Of a DNA stretch of 64,000 nt, positions 32,631 through 42,503 are shown piece by piece; the stretch's first letter is position 1; every line of letters starts with the position of its first letter. The notes beneath the pieces were generated by a model. That model did no database searches, was not told the origin of the DNA, and saw nothing but the letters and a program-made list of their open reading frames with translations. Made by a program: the position numbers and the translations under genes. This DNA is from Cyanophora paradoxa (lineage: Eukaryota; Glaucocystophyceae; Cyanophorales; Cyanophoraceae). The stretch is taken from positions 372,001 through 436,000 of the forward strand of contig QPMI01000071.1 in assembly GCA_004431415.1 (NCBI GenBank). The letters are read 5' to 3'.

Positions 32631-34385
32631 GGCCGCGGGCGAGGACGTCGATTTCCCAGTCGCAGATGGCGGTCTCGGGGCAGGTCAGAAGCCGGGCCGG
32701 CGGGGCCGGCGGCGGGGCGTCCGAGCGGGCATAGGGCGAGAGCGCCGGGTCGAGCGGGGGAAGGCCCAGCAGGAGCCGCAGCTGCCCGACGAAGATGGGC
32801 ATGGCCGAGCGGAGGGCGGCCCGCGCCTCGGACTCGGGATCGGTCCCGTTCGGAACGTGCGCGAGGGCGAGGCCGCCCCAGCCGGGGACCAGAAAGGCCC
32901 CCTCGGCCGAGAGGCGGCCGCCGGGCAGGCGCAGGTGCAGCGGCGAGCGCGCCGCCGACGGGACGAACGCCACGAAGTGGACCGGGGGGTCCAGCGTCAG
33001 CGCCGAGTCGAGGTTCCAGCTGCGCACACCCCAGGGATCGCAGGGGTACGGGGGCAAGGGAAGCGAGGGGGACGGCGCACGCGTTGGCGTCGAGGACGAA
33101 GGGGAGGTGCTCGGCCTCGAAGACGTACCCCCCGAGGGCCTCGTCACGCGTCGGCTCGCGGGCCCAGTGCACGTGCCGCAGGACCTGAGGGCCCGGGGGG
33201 GAAGAGTTAGGGGGTACAAGGCTTCATCCTGGGGGTACACCCGCCTGGGTGTCGAGGGTGAAGGAGGCAACGGGGGCGAGGGCGTTCAGGATGCCTCCGA
33301 AGTAGGCTGTGAGGGTACGGAGGCGTGGGCGTGGTACACGGTCGGGGCGCGCGGAGCCGCCGCACCGTCCGCGAGGGGACCAATGGCGGAGAGGGCGCGG
33401 GAGTGGGCGGGGGTACGCGAGGATGGGTCTTCGTCGAGAACGGACACTGACACGCGGTACGAGTCCGCGAGGCGAATCGACCGGTCGCGCCCCGCGGGGC
33501 TCTGGGGCGGAGGGGGGTACGCGTCAGGGCCGCTTGGGGGGTACAGACAGCCCGCGCGGGCCGTACCTTGGTGTCCGGGGCGCCGACGAGCGGGATAAGG
33601 CGCTCCCATGCGAAGCGCGCGCAGGCCTGGAGCGCGGCGTCGACGTTCTTGTACCCTGCTAAGTCGTGAGCGGCCAGGCGCCGGCGGCTCGCGAGTCGAG
33701 GGGCGCACCGTCCGCGAAGACCCAGCCGTGGAGCTGCCGCCCGGCGCGGAGCAGGCGCCACGGCGCGCTGGGGTCCGGGTCGGGCCGCTCGAGGAGGAAG
33801 AACGTGAACGAGTACTGCGGGCGGACCAGCGGCCCCAGCGCCGCGTCCACCGCTGCGGGCGCGCGGGCGGTCGGCGGGCGTGACGGGCGGCGGCGGAAGC
33901 GCGTGGGAGCGGCCGCACCGTCGTCCGTGTCATCGTGCGCGAAGCCGGGCGGCTCGTCTGCAACCCGCTCGTCGACGTTGACGTCGAGCTCCAACGCCGG
34001 CTGCACGCCCGGCGGCCGCGACTCCCGGAGCACTTGCACGAAGTGCTCATCGTCCTTGAACGCGCCCGGCGGCCCGCCGCCGCCTCCCCGTAGCCGCACG
34101 ATTTCGATTGAGAGCGGGACGGTCATCGGGGCCTGCGAGCGCGCGGTCGGGGGCTCGCGCGTCTGCGAGCGAGCGGAAGCGGCGGCTCACCATGCGGCTC
34201 AGCTCGTCGATCGCAGCGTTCGGCAGCGGGGCGCGGTGGATCTTCGTCGTGTGCCACCAGACGACGACGGACACGAGCAGGGCGCCCATGTAAATGCAAG
34301 CTATGGTGGACCGCTTGCCTGCGCGCCCCGACCGCTTCAGCGCTCCCGCGGCGAGCGCAGCGGGAGTGCGATGCCACGAACCCAT
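31705..34385 (-). CDS. PIGS: GPI transamidase subunit PIG-S, full-length copy B
   Basis: PIG-S (yeast Gpi17) is an ER-membrane subunit of the complex that attaches GPI anchors. Exon 1 (34385-34191) has the N-terminal membrane helix CIYMGALLVSVVVWWHTTK followed by HRAPLP, matching the W-x-T-T-x-x-x-R-A-x-L-P region of the family. Then come SIEIVRLRGGGG, GPLVRPQYSFTFFLLERPD, YKNVDAALQACARFAWERL, YFGGILNALAPVASFTLDT, the FLVPGWGGLALAHVPN and MPIFVGQLRLLLGLPP region, FFDPTMLGMMYFPDEHK, and the C-terminal helix AVYIPIALPVAIPIVTGF. About 11-13 exons; length about 550-600 aa by my estimate, as usual for the family. Introns include GTGCG donors and GTACCCC-type introns. The Arg-rich tail after the last helix is frameshifted by one G relative to copies A and D. 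Divergent from AGFG 183 bp away. Confidence 0.92.
32499..32553 (-). other. Representative GTACCCC-type intron in PIG-S
   Basis: A 55-nt intron. On the coding strand it starts GTACCCC directly after QQKNM and ends CGTACCCCCCCAG before VVGDHIRN, with another CGTACCCCC in the middle. The orthologous intron in copy A is 13828-13884. The same motif occurs in introns of the F-box and TPR-LRR genes. It may be a functional pyrimidine-rich splice motif or the signature of introner-like insertions. Confidence 0.85.
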
Positions 34386-34568
34386 CTTGAGGTAGCTGCT
34401 GTATAGATCGACGGTGGCTAGAACAGCTGTCGGGCCCGCAGACCAGGCGAACGGAGAGGGGGGGCCAGCGAGCGGCGAGCCTGGTCGCGTCTCAACGTAC
34501 CCCCAGCCGTCTGTACCCCCCCCAACGAGAAGCTCGCGGAAGCTGCCAAGCCCAGGCCCGGCTTTACA
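34386..34568. promoter_or_regulatory. Divergent promoter region between PIG-S and AGFG
   Basis: 183 bp between two divergent start codons, kept almost unchanged between 39585 and 39770 in the tandem copy. It contains two GTACCCCCC-type motifs (about 34497 and 34515) and no obvious TATA box. Co-regulation of the two trafficking genes is possible but is inference. Confidence 0.5.
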
Positions 34569-37072
34569 ATGAGCACGGGAAAGAAAGTGGTGGAGGACAA
34601 GGTACGCAGCGACGCGCCGCGGACCGCAGCGCCTTCGTTTTTGAATCGTTCCGGCGTCCGGCAGCAACTGTCTCGTGTCCGAGCGGCGCAGAAGCACCCT
34701 GCTAACAAGACCTGCTTCGTGTGCGGCGAGAAGGGTGCGCCGCCGCGGATGAGCGCCTCAACGCCGTCGCCTCCGACCGCTCGGTTTCCGCGCCGCCAGG
34801 ACCGCAGTACATCTGCTCGAACTTCCACACGTTCATCTGCACAGGATGCAGCGGGATCCAGTGCGCACCAGGCCTCCTAGAACCGGTTTGCGCTCTCATT
34901 CTGACGCCTGCCCGCAGCCGCGAGTTCTCGCACCGCGTGAAAGGCATCAGCATGAGTACTTTCTCCGCTGACGAGGCCCAGGCAATCGAGGTCCGCCGGC
35001 TTCTCGAAGATCAAATCCCGTTGCGACACAGAGCGTTTCGCGGCCGCAGGACGGAGGGAACGAGGTCGCGGCAAAGAGCTGGCTCGCGAAGTACGAAGAC
35101 CGCGACCGGGGGCGCCCCGACGCAAGCGACCCGAAGAAGCTGCGTGAGTTCATCAAGTCCGGTGCGCACATGAACGTCATAGCGGTCTTTTGGCGCGTGC
35201 TGACGTAGTGCGCTCCTCCGTTTCTTTTCCTTCTCTTGTACACGGCAGTGTTCGTCGAGAAGGTGAACGCGGCCCCCGACGCGCTTCGCCGAACCGCCCG
35301 TGCTGACTGCGTCGCGCAGCGGTACTACCGCACGTACAACGCCGAGCGCGAGAAGGAAAAGGCGAAGGAGAAGGAGGCAGCGCAGGCCGCCAAAGCTTCC
35401 TCGTCGGCGCCCGCCGCAAAGGCGCCCCCCGTTCAGCCAGTGTCGAACATTCTGGGGGAGAACCCGCCCAAGCTTGTCGTCGGCCAGAGCGCGCCCCCGG
35501 CTGCTGCGAAGGTAGGGTCCTCTTTGGTTTATATCGGGCGGGCGGGCGGGAGGGCGGGCGGGCGAAGAGCTGACGTCCCGCCCGCAGTCCGCAAACCTGC
35601 TCGACGACGATTTCTTCACCGTTTCGACGCCGGGTGCGCTTTCTTCCGCGGAGCCTCTGCTGCGCGCGCCGCGCGGCTGAATCGGCCGCGCAGCGCCGGC
35701 CCGGCCCCCGGCGCAGCAGTCGGCGGCGAACGCGCTCGCAGACATCTTCGCGCAGCAGTCGCAGCCGAACAACCCGTTCGCGCAGCAGCAGCAGCAGCAG
35801 CAGCAGCCGCAGGGGTACTACGGCATGCCCCAGCAGGGGTACCCCCAGCAGCAGGCGATGGTGGCCCCGCAGTCTCACTACAGCTCCGGCGGCTTCGCGC
35901 CCGCCCCCGCGGCCGCTAACCCTTTCGCCCCCGCCCAGCCCGCCCTCCCGCCCGCCGCCTCCGCTCCCGCCGCCTCAGCCGACTGGAACCCGTTCGGCGG
36001 GGCCCCCGCCGCCCAGCCCCCCGCCTCCGCCCCTGCCGCCCACCAGCCCGCCGCCAGTTCCAACCCGTTCGCCCCCTCTCAGGCCGCGGCGCCAGCTCCG
36101 GCCCCGGCGCAGCAGTCATCTGCCGCCGATCTCCTGTTCGGCGGCCCGGCGCAGCCCGCGGCGCCGGCGGCGCCCGCGTCGGCCCCGGCCGGCGTGCGGC
36201 AGATGATCCCCATGTCAGCGCCCCCCACCAGCACCCCCCAGCAGCAGCAGGCGGCGCACAACGCGCACCTCGAGGATAGTGCGCCCCGCCCCTCTCCCCC
36301 GCTCCGACCGGCCGGCTGACGCTGACGCTGACGCGCCCCGCCCCGCCGCAGTGTTCGCGAGCTTCTCGGGGATGTCGACGGGCCCCAAACCGGCACAGCC
36401 GCAGCAGCCGCAGGCTCAGGCGATGGGCATGGGCATGGGTATGCAGCCGCAGGCGATGGGCATGCAGGGCATGAACCCGATGGTTGCCCAGCCGCAGCAG
36501 CAGGCCCAGGCCCAGGCCCAGGCCCAGCACGTGCAGGCGCAGCAGGCTCAGGCTCAGGCGCAGGCGCAGGCGCAGCAACAGCAGCAGCAGCAGCAGCGCG
36601 CGATGCAGATGGGCGGCATGATGGGATCCTTCGGCGGGATGCAGCAGCCGCAGCAGCATCAGCAGCAGCCGCAGCAGATGGGGATGATGGGAGGCATGCC
36701 TCAGCAGCAGCAGATGATGGGAATGCACCCGCAGATGATGATGGGGATGCAGCCCGGCACGAATCCGATGGAACAGCAGAAGATGCTCATGCAGCAGCAG
36801 CAGATGATGCAGCAGCATATGATGCAGCAGCAGATGATGCAGCAGCAAATGATGCAGCAGCAGATGATGCAGCGGCAAATGGCTATGGGCGGCATGCAGG
36901 GCATGCACCCGCAGATGGGCATGGTCCGCACGGCGCCCCGTTTCCCCGCCACGCTCTCTCTGTCTCCGTCCGACCTCGCTCGCAGATGCAGCAGCCGCAG
37001 CAGCCGGCGGCGGCCGCGGCCGCGGCGCCGCAGGCGGCCAAGCCGAACCCCCTCGCCGATCTCTTCTCGTAG
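34569..37072 (+). CDS. ArfGAP protein of the AGFG type with NPF motifs (intact copy)
   Basis: Nine exons (34569-34734, 34800-34860, 34918-34990, 35050-35161, 35249-35511, 35588-35633, 35694-36278, 36352-36923, 36986-37072) sum to 1965 nt, giving 654 aa. Residues about 52-125 form the ArfGAP zinc finger, C-x2-C-x16-C-x2-C, beginning CFVCGEKGPQYICSN and continuing with HREFSHRVKGISM, which supplies the arginine, and GNEVAAKSWLAKYEDRD. This matches the AGFG1/HRB subfamily. A charged helix follows (EREKEKAKEKEAAQAAKAS). The rest is disordered: NPF motifs (NNPFAQ, ANPFAP, WNPFGG, SNPFAP), which bind EH-domain endocytic proteins, then a long Gln/Met-rich tract (QQMMQQQMMQQQMMQ) and the end NPLADLFS. 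Likely a cytosolic adaptor in endocytic trafficking through Arf. GAP activity is inferred, as some AGFG members act mainly as adaptors. Confidence 0.9.
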
Positions 37073-37258
37073 CCCCCTCGATCTAGTCCCCCTCCCCTCC
37101 CCCCCACCCCCCTCTCTTTCGTGCCCCTCGGCCCGCCCGCCCGCCCCATCCCGCCCCGCTTTCGCCCCTTTCCCTCTCCGCCCCCCCGCCCCATCGAACC
37201 GTAGGTCGCTCGTACGTAGTGCATATCCGAATTCGATTACCACACCGGATCTATCAGT

Positions 37259-37345
37259 TTCCGAATTCCGAATGTGATTCGATTCGTAGTGCATATCCGA
37301 ATTCGATTCGTAGTGCATATCGATTCGTAGTGCATATCCGAATTC
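37259..37345. repeat. Short tandem repeats at the duplication junction
   Basis: The junction between the two 5.1-kb units is made of copies of CGTAGTGCATATCCGAATTC, some shortened. One more copy lies just inside the end of each unit (37215 and 42415). Microhomology-rich junctions like this fit replication slippage or end-joining. Confidence 0.85.
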
Positions 37346-37798
37346 GATGAGCGGGGAGAGGGGGGCGGGGCGAGGACCGGGGGGTACCTTGTGCTCGTCG
37401 GGGAAGTACATCATTCCGAGCATCGTCGGGTCGAAGAAAGCATCCCGCGAGGCCTGCGGGGGTACGCGATTAGATGGGGGCAGAAGAAAGGAGGGGTACG
37501 GCTATCGCACCACGAGGGCGCGGCGGGCGGCGGAGAGGGCGGCGCTGAGGGCCGCCCGCGGGTCCAGAGACGCCACCGCCGCGCGGGCCTGCGGGAGGCG
37601 GTCGGGCGGGTACGGCATCGGAGGGGGGTAGGGGCAGCGCACGTCGCGGAGCTGCTCGACTGCGAGGTCGCAGAGGTTCCGAATGTGGTCCCCAACGACC
37701 TGGGGGGTACGCGTAAGAGACGGGCGGGGGGGTACGGGATGCGAGCGGGGTACCATGTTCTTCTGCTGGTCGACGAGGGCTGTGAGGGAGCGGAGGGA

Positions 37799-37830
<32 letters not shown>

Positions 37831-39584
37831 GGCCGCGGGCGAGGACGTCGATTTCCCAGTCGCAGATGGCGGTCTCGGGGCAGGTCAGAAGCCGGGCCGG
37901 CGGGGCCGGCGGCGGGGCGTCCGAGCGGGCATAGGGCGAGAGCGCCGGGTCGAGCGGGGGAAGGCCCAGCAGGAGCCGCAGCTGCCCGACGAAGATGGGC
38001 ATGGCCGAGCGGAGGGCGGCCCGCGCCTCGGACTCGGGATCGGTCCCGTTCGGAACGTGCGCGAGGGCGAGGCCGCCCCAGCCGGGGACCAGAAAGGCCC
38101 CCTCGGCCGAGAGGCGGCCGCCGGGCAGGCGCAGGTGCAGCGGCGAGCGCGCCGCCGACGGGACGAACGCCACGAAGTGGACCGGGGGGTCCAGCGTCAG
38201 CGCCGAGTCGAGGTTCCAGCTGCGCACACCCCAGGGATCGCAGGGGTACGGGGGCAAGGGAAGCGAGGGGGACGGCGCACGCGTTGGCGTCGAGGACGAA
38301 GGGGAGGTGCTCGGCCTCGAAGACGTACCCCCCGAGGGCCTCGTCACGCGTCGGCTCGCGGGCCCAGTGCACGTGCCGCAGGACCTGAGGGCCCGGGGGG
38401 GAAGAGTTAGGGGGTACAAGGCTTCATCCTGGGGGTACACCCGCCTGGGTGTCGAGGGTGAAGGAGGCAACGGGGCGAGGGCGTTCAGGATGCCTCCGAA
38501 GTAGGCTGTGAGGGTACGGAGGCGTGGGCGTGGTACACGGTCGGGGCGCGCGGAGCCGCCGCACCGTCCGCGAGGGGACCAATGGCGGAGAGGGCGCGGG
38601 AGTGGGCGGGGGTACGCGAGGATGGGTCTTCGTCGAGAACGGACACTGACACGCGGTACGAGTCCGCGAGGCGAATCGACCGGTCGCGCCCCGCGGGGCT
38701 CTGGGGCGGAGGGGGGTACGCGTCAGGGCCGCTTGGGGGGTACAGACAGCCCGCGCGGGCCGTACCTTGGTGTCCGGGGCGCCGACGAGCGGGATAAGGC
38801 GCTCCCATGCGAAGCGCGCGCAGGCCTGGAGCGCGGCGTCGACGTTCTTGTACCCTGCTAAGTCGTGAGCGGCCAGGCGCCGGCGGCTCGCGAGTCGAGG
38901 GGCGCACCGTCCGCGAAGACCCAGCCGTGGAGCTGCCGCCCGGCGCGGAGCAGGCGCCACGGCGCGCTGGGGTCCGGGTCGGGCCGCTCGAGGAGGAAGA
39001 ACGTGAACGAGTACTGCGGGCGGACCAGCGGCCCCAGCGCCGCGTCCACCGCTGCGGGCGCGCGGGCGGTCGGCGGGCGTGACGGGCGGCGGCGGAAGCG
39101 CGTGGGAGCGGCCGCACCGTCGTCCGTGTCATCGTGCGCGAAGCCGGGCGGCTCGTCTGCAACCCGCTCGTCGACGTTGACGTCGAGCTCCAACGCCGGC
39201 TGCACGCCCGGCGGCCGCGACTCCCGGAGCACTTGCACGAAGTGCTCATCGTCCTTGAACGCGCCCGGCGGCCCGCCGCCGCCTCCCCGTAGCCGCACGA
39301 TTTCGATTGAGAGCGGGACGGTCATCGGGGCCTGCGAGCGCGCGGTCGGGGGCTCGCGCGTCTGCGAGCGAGCGGAAGCGGCGGCTCACCATGCGGCTCA
39401 GCTCGTCGATCGCAGCGTTCGGCAGCGGGGCGCGGTGGATCTTCGTCGTGTGCCACCAGACGACGACGGACACGAGCAGGGCGCCCATGTAAATGCAAGC
39501 TATGGTGGACCGCTTGCCTGCGCGCCCCGACCGCTTCAGCGCTCCCGCGGCGAGCGCAGCGGGAGTGCGATGCCACGAACCCAT
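37346..39584 (-). pseudogene. PIGS: PIG-S copy C, 3'-truncated and frameshifted
   Basis: Tandem copy of 32143-34385. It keeps the start (39584) and the N-terminal helix but ends at the exon MLGMMYFPDEHK (about 37390-37452). The last exon, with the C-terminal membrane helix, was not included in the duplication and is replaced by junction repeats. It also has a one-base deletion in a G run at 38472-38475, inside the exon for ILNALAPVASF, which shifts the frame. Read literally it cannot make normal PIG-S. Confidence 0.85.
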
Positions 39585-39770
39585 CTTGAGGTAGCTGCTG
39601 TATAGATCGACGGTGGCTAGAACAGCTGTCGGGCCCCGCAGACCAGGCGAACGGAGAGGGGGGGGCCAGCGAGCGGCGAGCCTGGTCGCGTCTCAACGTA
39701 CCCCCCAGCCGTCTGTACCCCCCCCAACGAGAAGCTCGCGGAAGCTGCCAAGCCCAGGCCCGGCTTTACA

Positions 39771-42268
39771 ATGAGCACGGGAAAGAAAGTGGTGGAGGAC
39801 AAGGTACGCAGCGACGCGCCGCGGACCGCAGCGCCTTCGTTTTTGAATCGTTCCGGCGTCCGGCAGCAACTGTCTCGTGTCCGAGCGGCGCAGAAGCACC
39901 CTGCTAACAAGACCTGCTTCGTGTGCGGCGAGAAGGGTGCGCCGCCGCGGATGAGCGCCTCAACGCCGTCGCCTCCGACCGCTCGGTTTCCGCGCCGCCA
40001 GGACCGCAGTACATCTGCTCGAACTTCCACACGTTCATCTGCACAGGATGCAGCGGGATCCAGTGCGCACCAGGCCTCCTAGAACCGGTTTGCGCTCTCA
40101 TTCTGACGCCTGCCCGCAGCCGCGAGTTCTCGCACCGCGTGAAAGGCATCAGCATGAGTACTTTCTCCGCTGACGAGGCCCAGGCAATCGAGGTCCGCCG
40201 GCTTCTCGAAGATCAAATCCCGTTGCGACACAGAGCGTTTCGCGGCCGCAGGACGGAGGGAACGAGGTCGCGGCAAAGAGCTGGCTCGCGAAGTACGAAG
40301 ACCGCGACCGGGGCGCCCCGACGCAAGCGACCCGAAGAAGCTGCGTGAGTTCATCAAGTCCGGTGCGCACATGAACGTCATAGCGGTCTTTTGGCGCGTG
40401 CTGACGTAGTGCGCTCCTCCGTTTCTTTTCCTTCTCTTGTACACGGCAGTGTTCGTCGAGAAGGTGAACGCGGCCCCCGACGCGCTTCGCCGAACCGCCC
40501 GTGCTGACTGCGTCGCGCAGCGGTACTACCGCACGTACAACGCCGAGCGCGAGAAGGAAAAGGCGAAGGAGAAGGAGGCAGCGCAGGCCGCCAAAGCTTC
40601 CTCGTCGGCGCCCGCCGCAAAGGCGCCCCCGTTCAGCCAGTGTCGAACATTCTGGGGGAGAACCCGCCCAAGCTTGTCGTCGGCCAGAGCGCGCCCCGGC
40701 TGCTGCGAAGGTAGGGTCCTCTTTGGTTTATATCGGGCGGGCGGGCGGGAGGGCGGGCGGGCGAAGAGCTGACGTCCCGCCCGCAGTCCGCAAACCTGCT
40801 CGACGACGATTTCTTCACCGTTTCGACGCCGGGTGCGCTTTCTTCCGCGGAGCCTCTGCTGCGCGCGCCGCGCGCTGAATCGGCCGCGCAGCGCCGGCCC
40901 GGCCCCGGCGCAGCAGTCGGCGGCGAACGCGCTCGCAGACATCTTCGCGCAGCAGTCGCAGCCGAACAACCCGTTCGCGCAGCAGCAGCAGCAGCAGCAG
41001 CAGCCGCAGGGGTACTACGGCATGCCCCAGCAGGGGTACCCCCAGCAGCAGGCGATGGTGGCCCCGCAGTCTCACTACAGCTCCGGCGGCTTCGCGCCCG
41101 CCCCCGCGGCCGCTAACCCTTTCGCCCCCGCCCAGCCCGCCCTCCCGCCCGCCGCCTCCGCTCCCGCCGCCTCAGCCGACTGGAACCCGTTCGGCGGGGC
41201 CCCCGCCGCCCAGCCCCCCGCCTCCGCCCCTGCCGCCCACCAGCCCGCCGCCAGTTCCAACCCGTTCGCCCCCTCTCAGGCCGCGGCGCCAGCTCCGGCC
41301 CCGGCGCAGCAGTCATCTGCCGCCGATCTCCTGTTCGGCGGCCCGGCGCAGCCCGCGGCGCCGGCGGCGCCCGCGTCGGCCCCGGCCGGCGTGCGGCAGA
41401 TGATCCCCATGTCAGCGCTCCCCACCAGCACCCCCCAGCAGCAGCAGGCGGCGCACAACGCGCACCTCGAGGATAGTGCGCCCCGCCCCCTCTCCCCCGC
41501 TCCGACCGGCCGGCTGACGCTGACGCTGACGCGCCCCGCCCCGCCGCAGTGTTCGCGAGCTTCTCGGGGATGTCGACGGGCCCCAAACCGGCACAGCCGC
41601 AGCAGCCGCAGGCTCAGGCGATGGGCATGGGCATGGGTATGCAGCCGCAGGCGATGGGCATGCAGGGCATGAACCCGATGGTTGCCCAGCCGCAGCAGCA
41701 GGCCCAGGCCCAGGCCCAGGCCCAGCACGTGCAGGCGCAGCAGGCTCAGGCTCAGGCGCAGGCGCAGGCGCAGCAACAGCAGCAGCAGCAGCAGCGCGCG
41801 ATGCAGATGGGCGGCATGATGGATCCTTCGGCGGGATGCAGCAGCCGCAGCAGCATCAGCAGCAGCCGCAGCAGATGGGATGATGGGAGGCATGCCTCAG
41901 CAGCAGCAGATGATGGGAATGCACCCGCAGATGATGATGGGGATGCAGCCCGGCACGAATCCGATGGAACAGCAGAAGATGCTCATGCAGCAGCAGCAGA
42001 TGATGCAGCAGCATATGATGCAGCAGCAGATGATGCAGCAGCAAATGATGCAGCAGCAGATGATGCAGCGGCAAATGGCTATGGGCGGCATGCAGGGCAT
42101 GCACCCGCAGATGGGCATGGTCCGCACGGCGCCCCGTTTCCCCGCCACGCTCTCTCTGTCTCCGTCCGACCTCGCTCGCAGATGCAGCAGCCGCAGCAGC
42201 CGGCGGCGGCCGCGGCCGCGGCGCCGCAGGCGGCCAAGCCGAACCCCCTCGCCGATCTCTTCTCGTAG
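39771..42268 (+). pseudogene. AGFG-type ArfGAP, second copy with frameshifts
   Basis: Same exon plan as 34569-37072. Compared with the intact copy it lacks one base in each of six homopolymer runs within exons: G run at 40310-40313, C runs at 40626-40630, 40694-40697 and 40903-40906, G runs at 41821-41822 and 41877-41879. The first disrupts the ArfGAP domain just after WLAKYEDRD. The zinc finger, NPF motifs and Gln/Met tract are otherwise present. The uniform type of change (minus one in a homopolymer) also fits uncorrected sequencing error, so pseudogene status is provisional. Confidence 0.75.
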
Positions 42269-42503
42269 CCCCCTCGATCTAGTCCCCCTCCCCCTCCCCC
42301 CCCACCCCCCCTCTCTTTCGTGCCCCTCGGCCCGCCCGCCCGCCCCATCCCGCCCCGCTTTCGCCCCTTTCCCTCTCCGCCCCCCCGCCCCATCGAACCG
42401 TAGGTCGCTCGTACGTAGTGCATATCCGAATTCGATTACCACACCGGATCTATCAGTCAATCAATCAGTCTAGCGAGCTACGAGAGAGATTCACCCTGCC
42501 GCT

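Larger units (their letters stand above)
32143..37258. repeat. 5.1-kb tandem duplication, unit 1 (PIG-S/AGFG pair)
   Basis: About 5116 bp, nearly identical to 37346-42457. The left breakpoint falls inside the PIG-S intron before its last exon; the right breakpoint lies 186 bp past the AGFG stop. Differences are mostly single-base length changes in homopolymers. Confidence 0.95.
37346..42457. repeat. 5.1-kb tandem duplication, unit 2
   Basis: About 5112 bp, direct copy of 32143-37258. It contains PIG-S copy C and AGFG copy 2. After base 42457 the sequence diverges (CAATCAATCAGTC) and enters the 3' flank of the TPR-LRR gene. Confidence 0.95.

Noticed and set aside
31726-33210. Long plus-strand open frame, opposite PIG-S
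   Set aside because: It is the antisense shadow of the PIG-S exons. GC-rich codons leave few stops on the opposite strand. The minus-strand reading has domain homology and consistent splice sites. The same applies to 37391-38410 and to the minus-strand frame at 52194-53741.
34602-34629. A 28-nt intron after MSTGKKVVEDK in AGFG
   Set aside because: The frame is open without splicing, and the exon sum is a whole number of codons only when this segment is kept.
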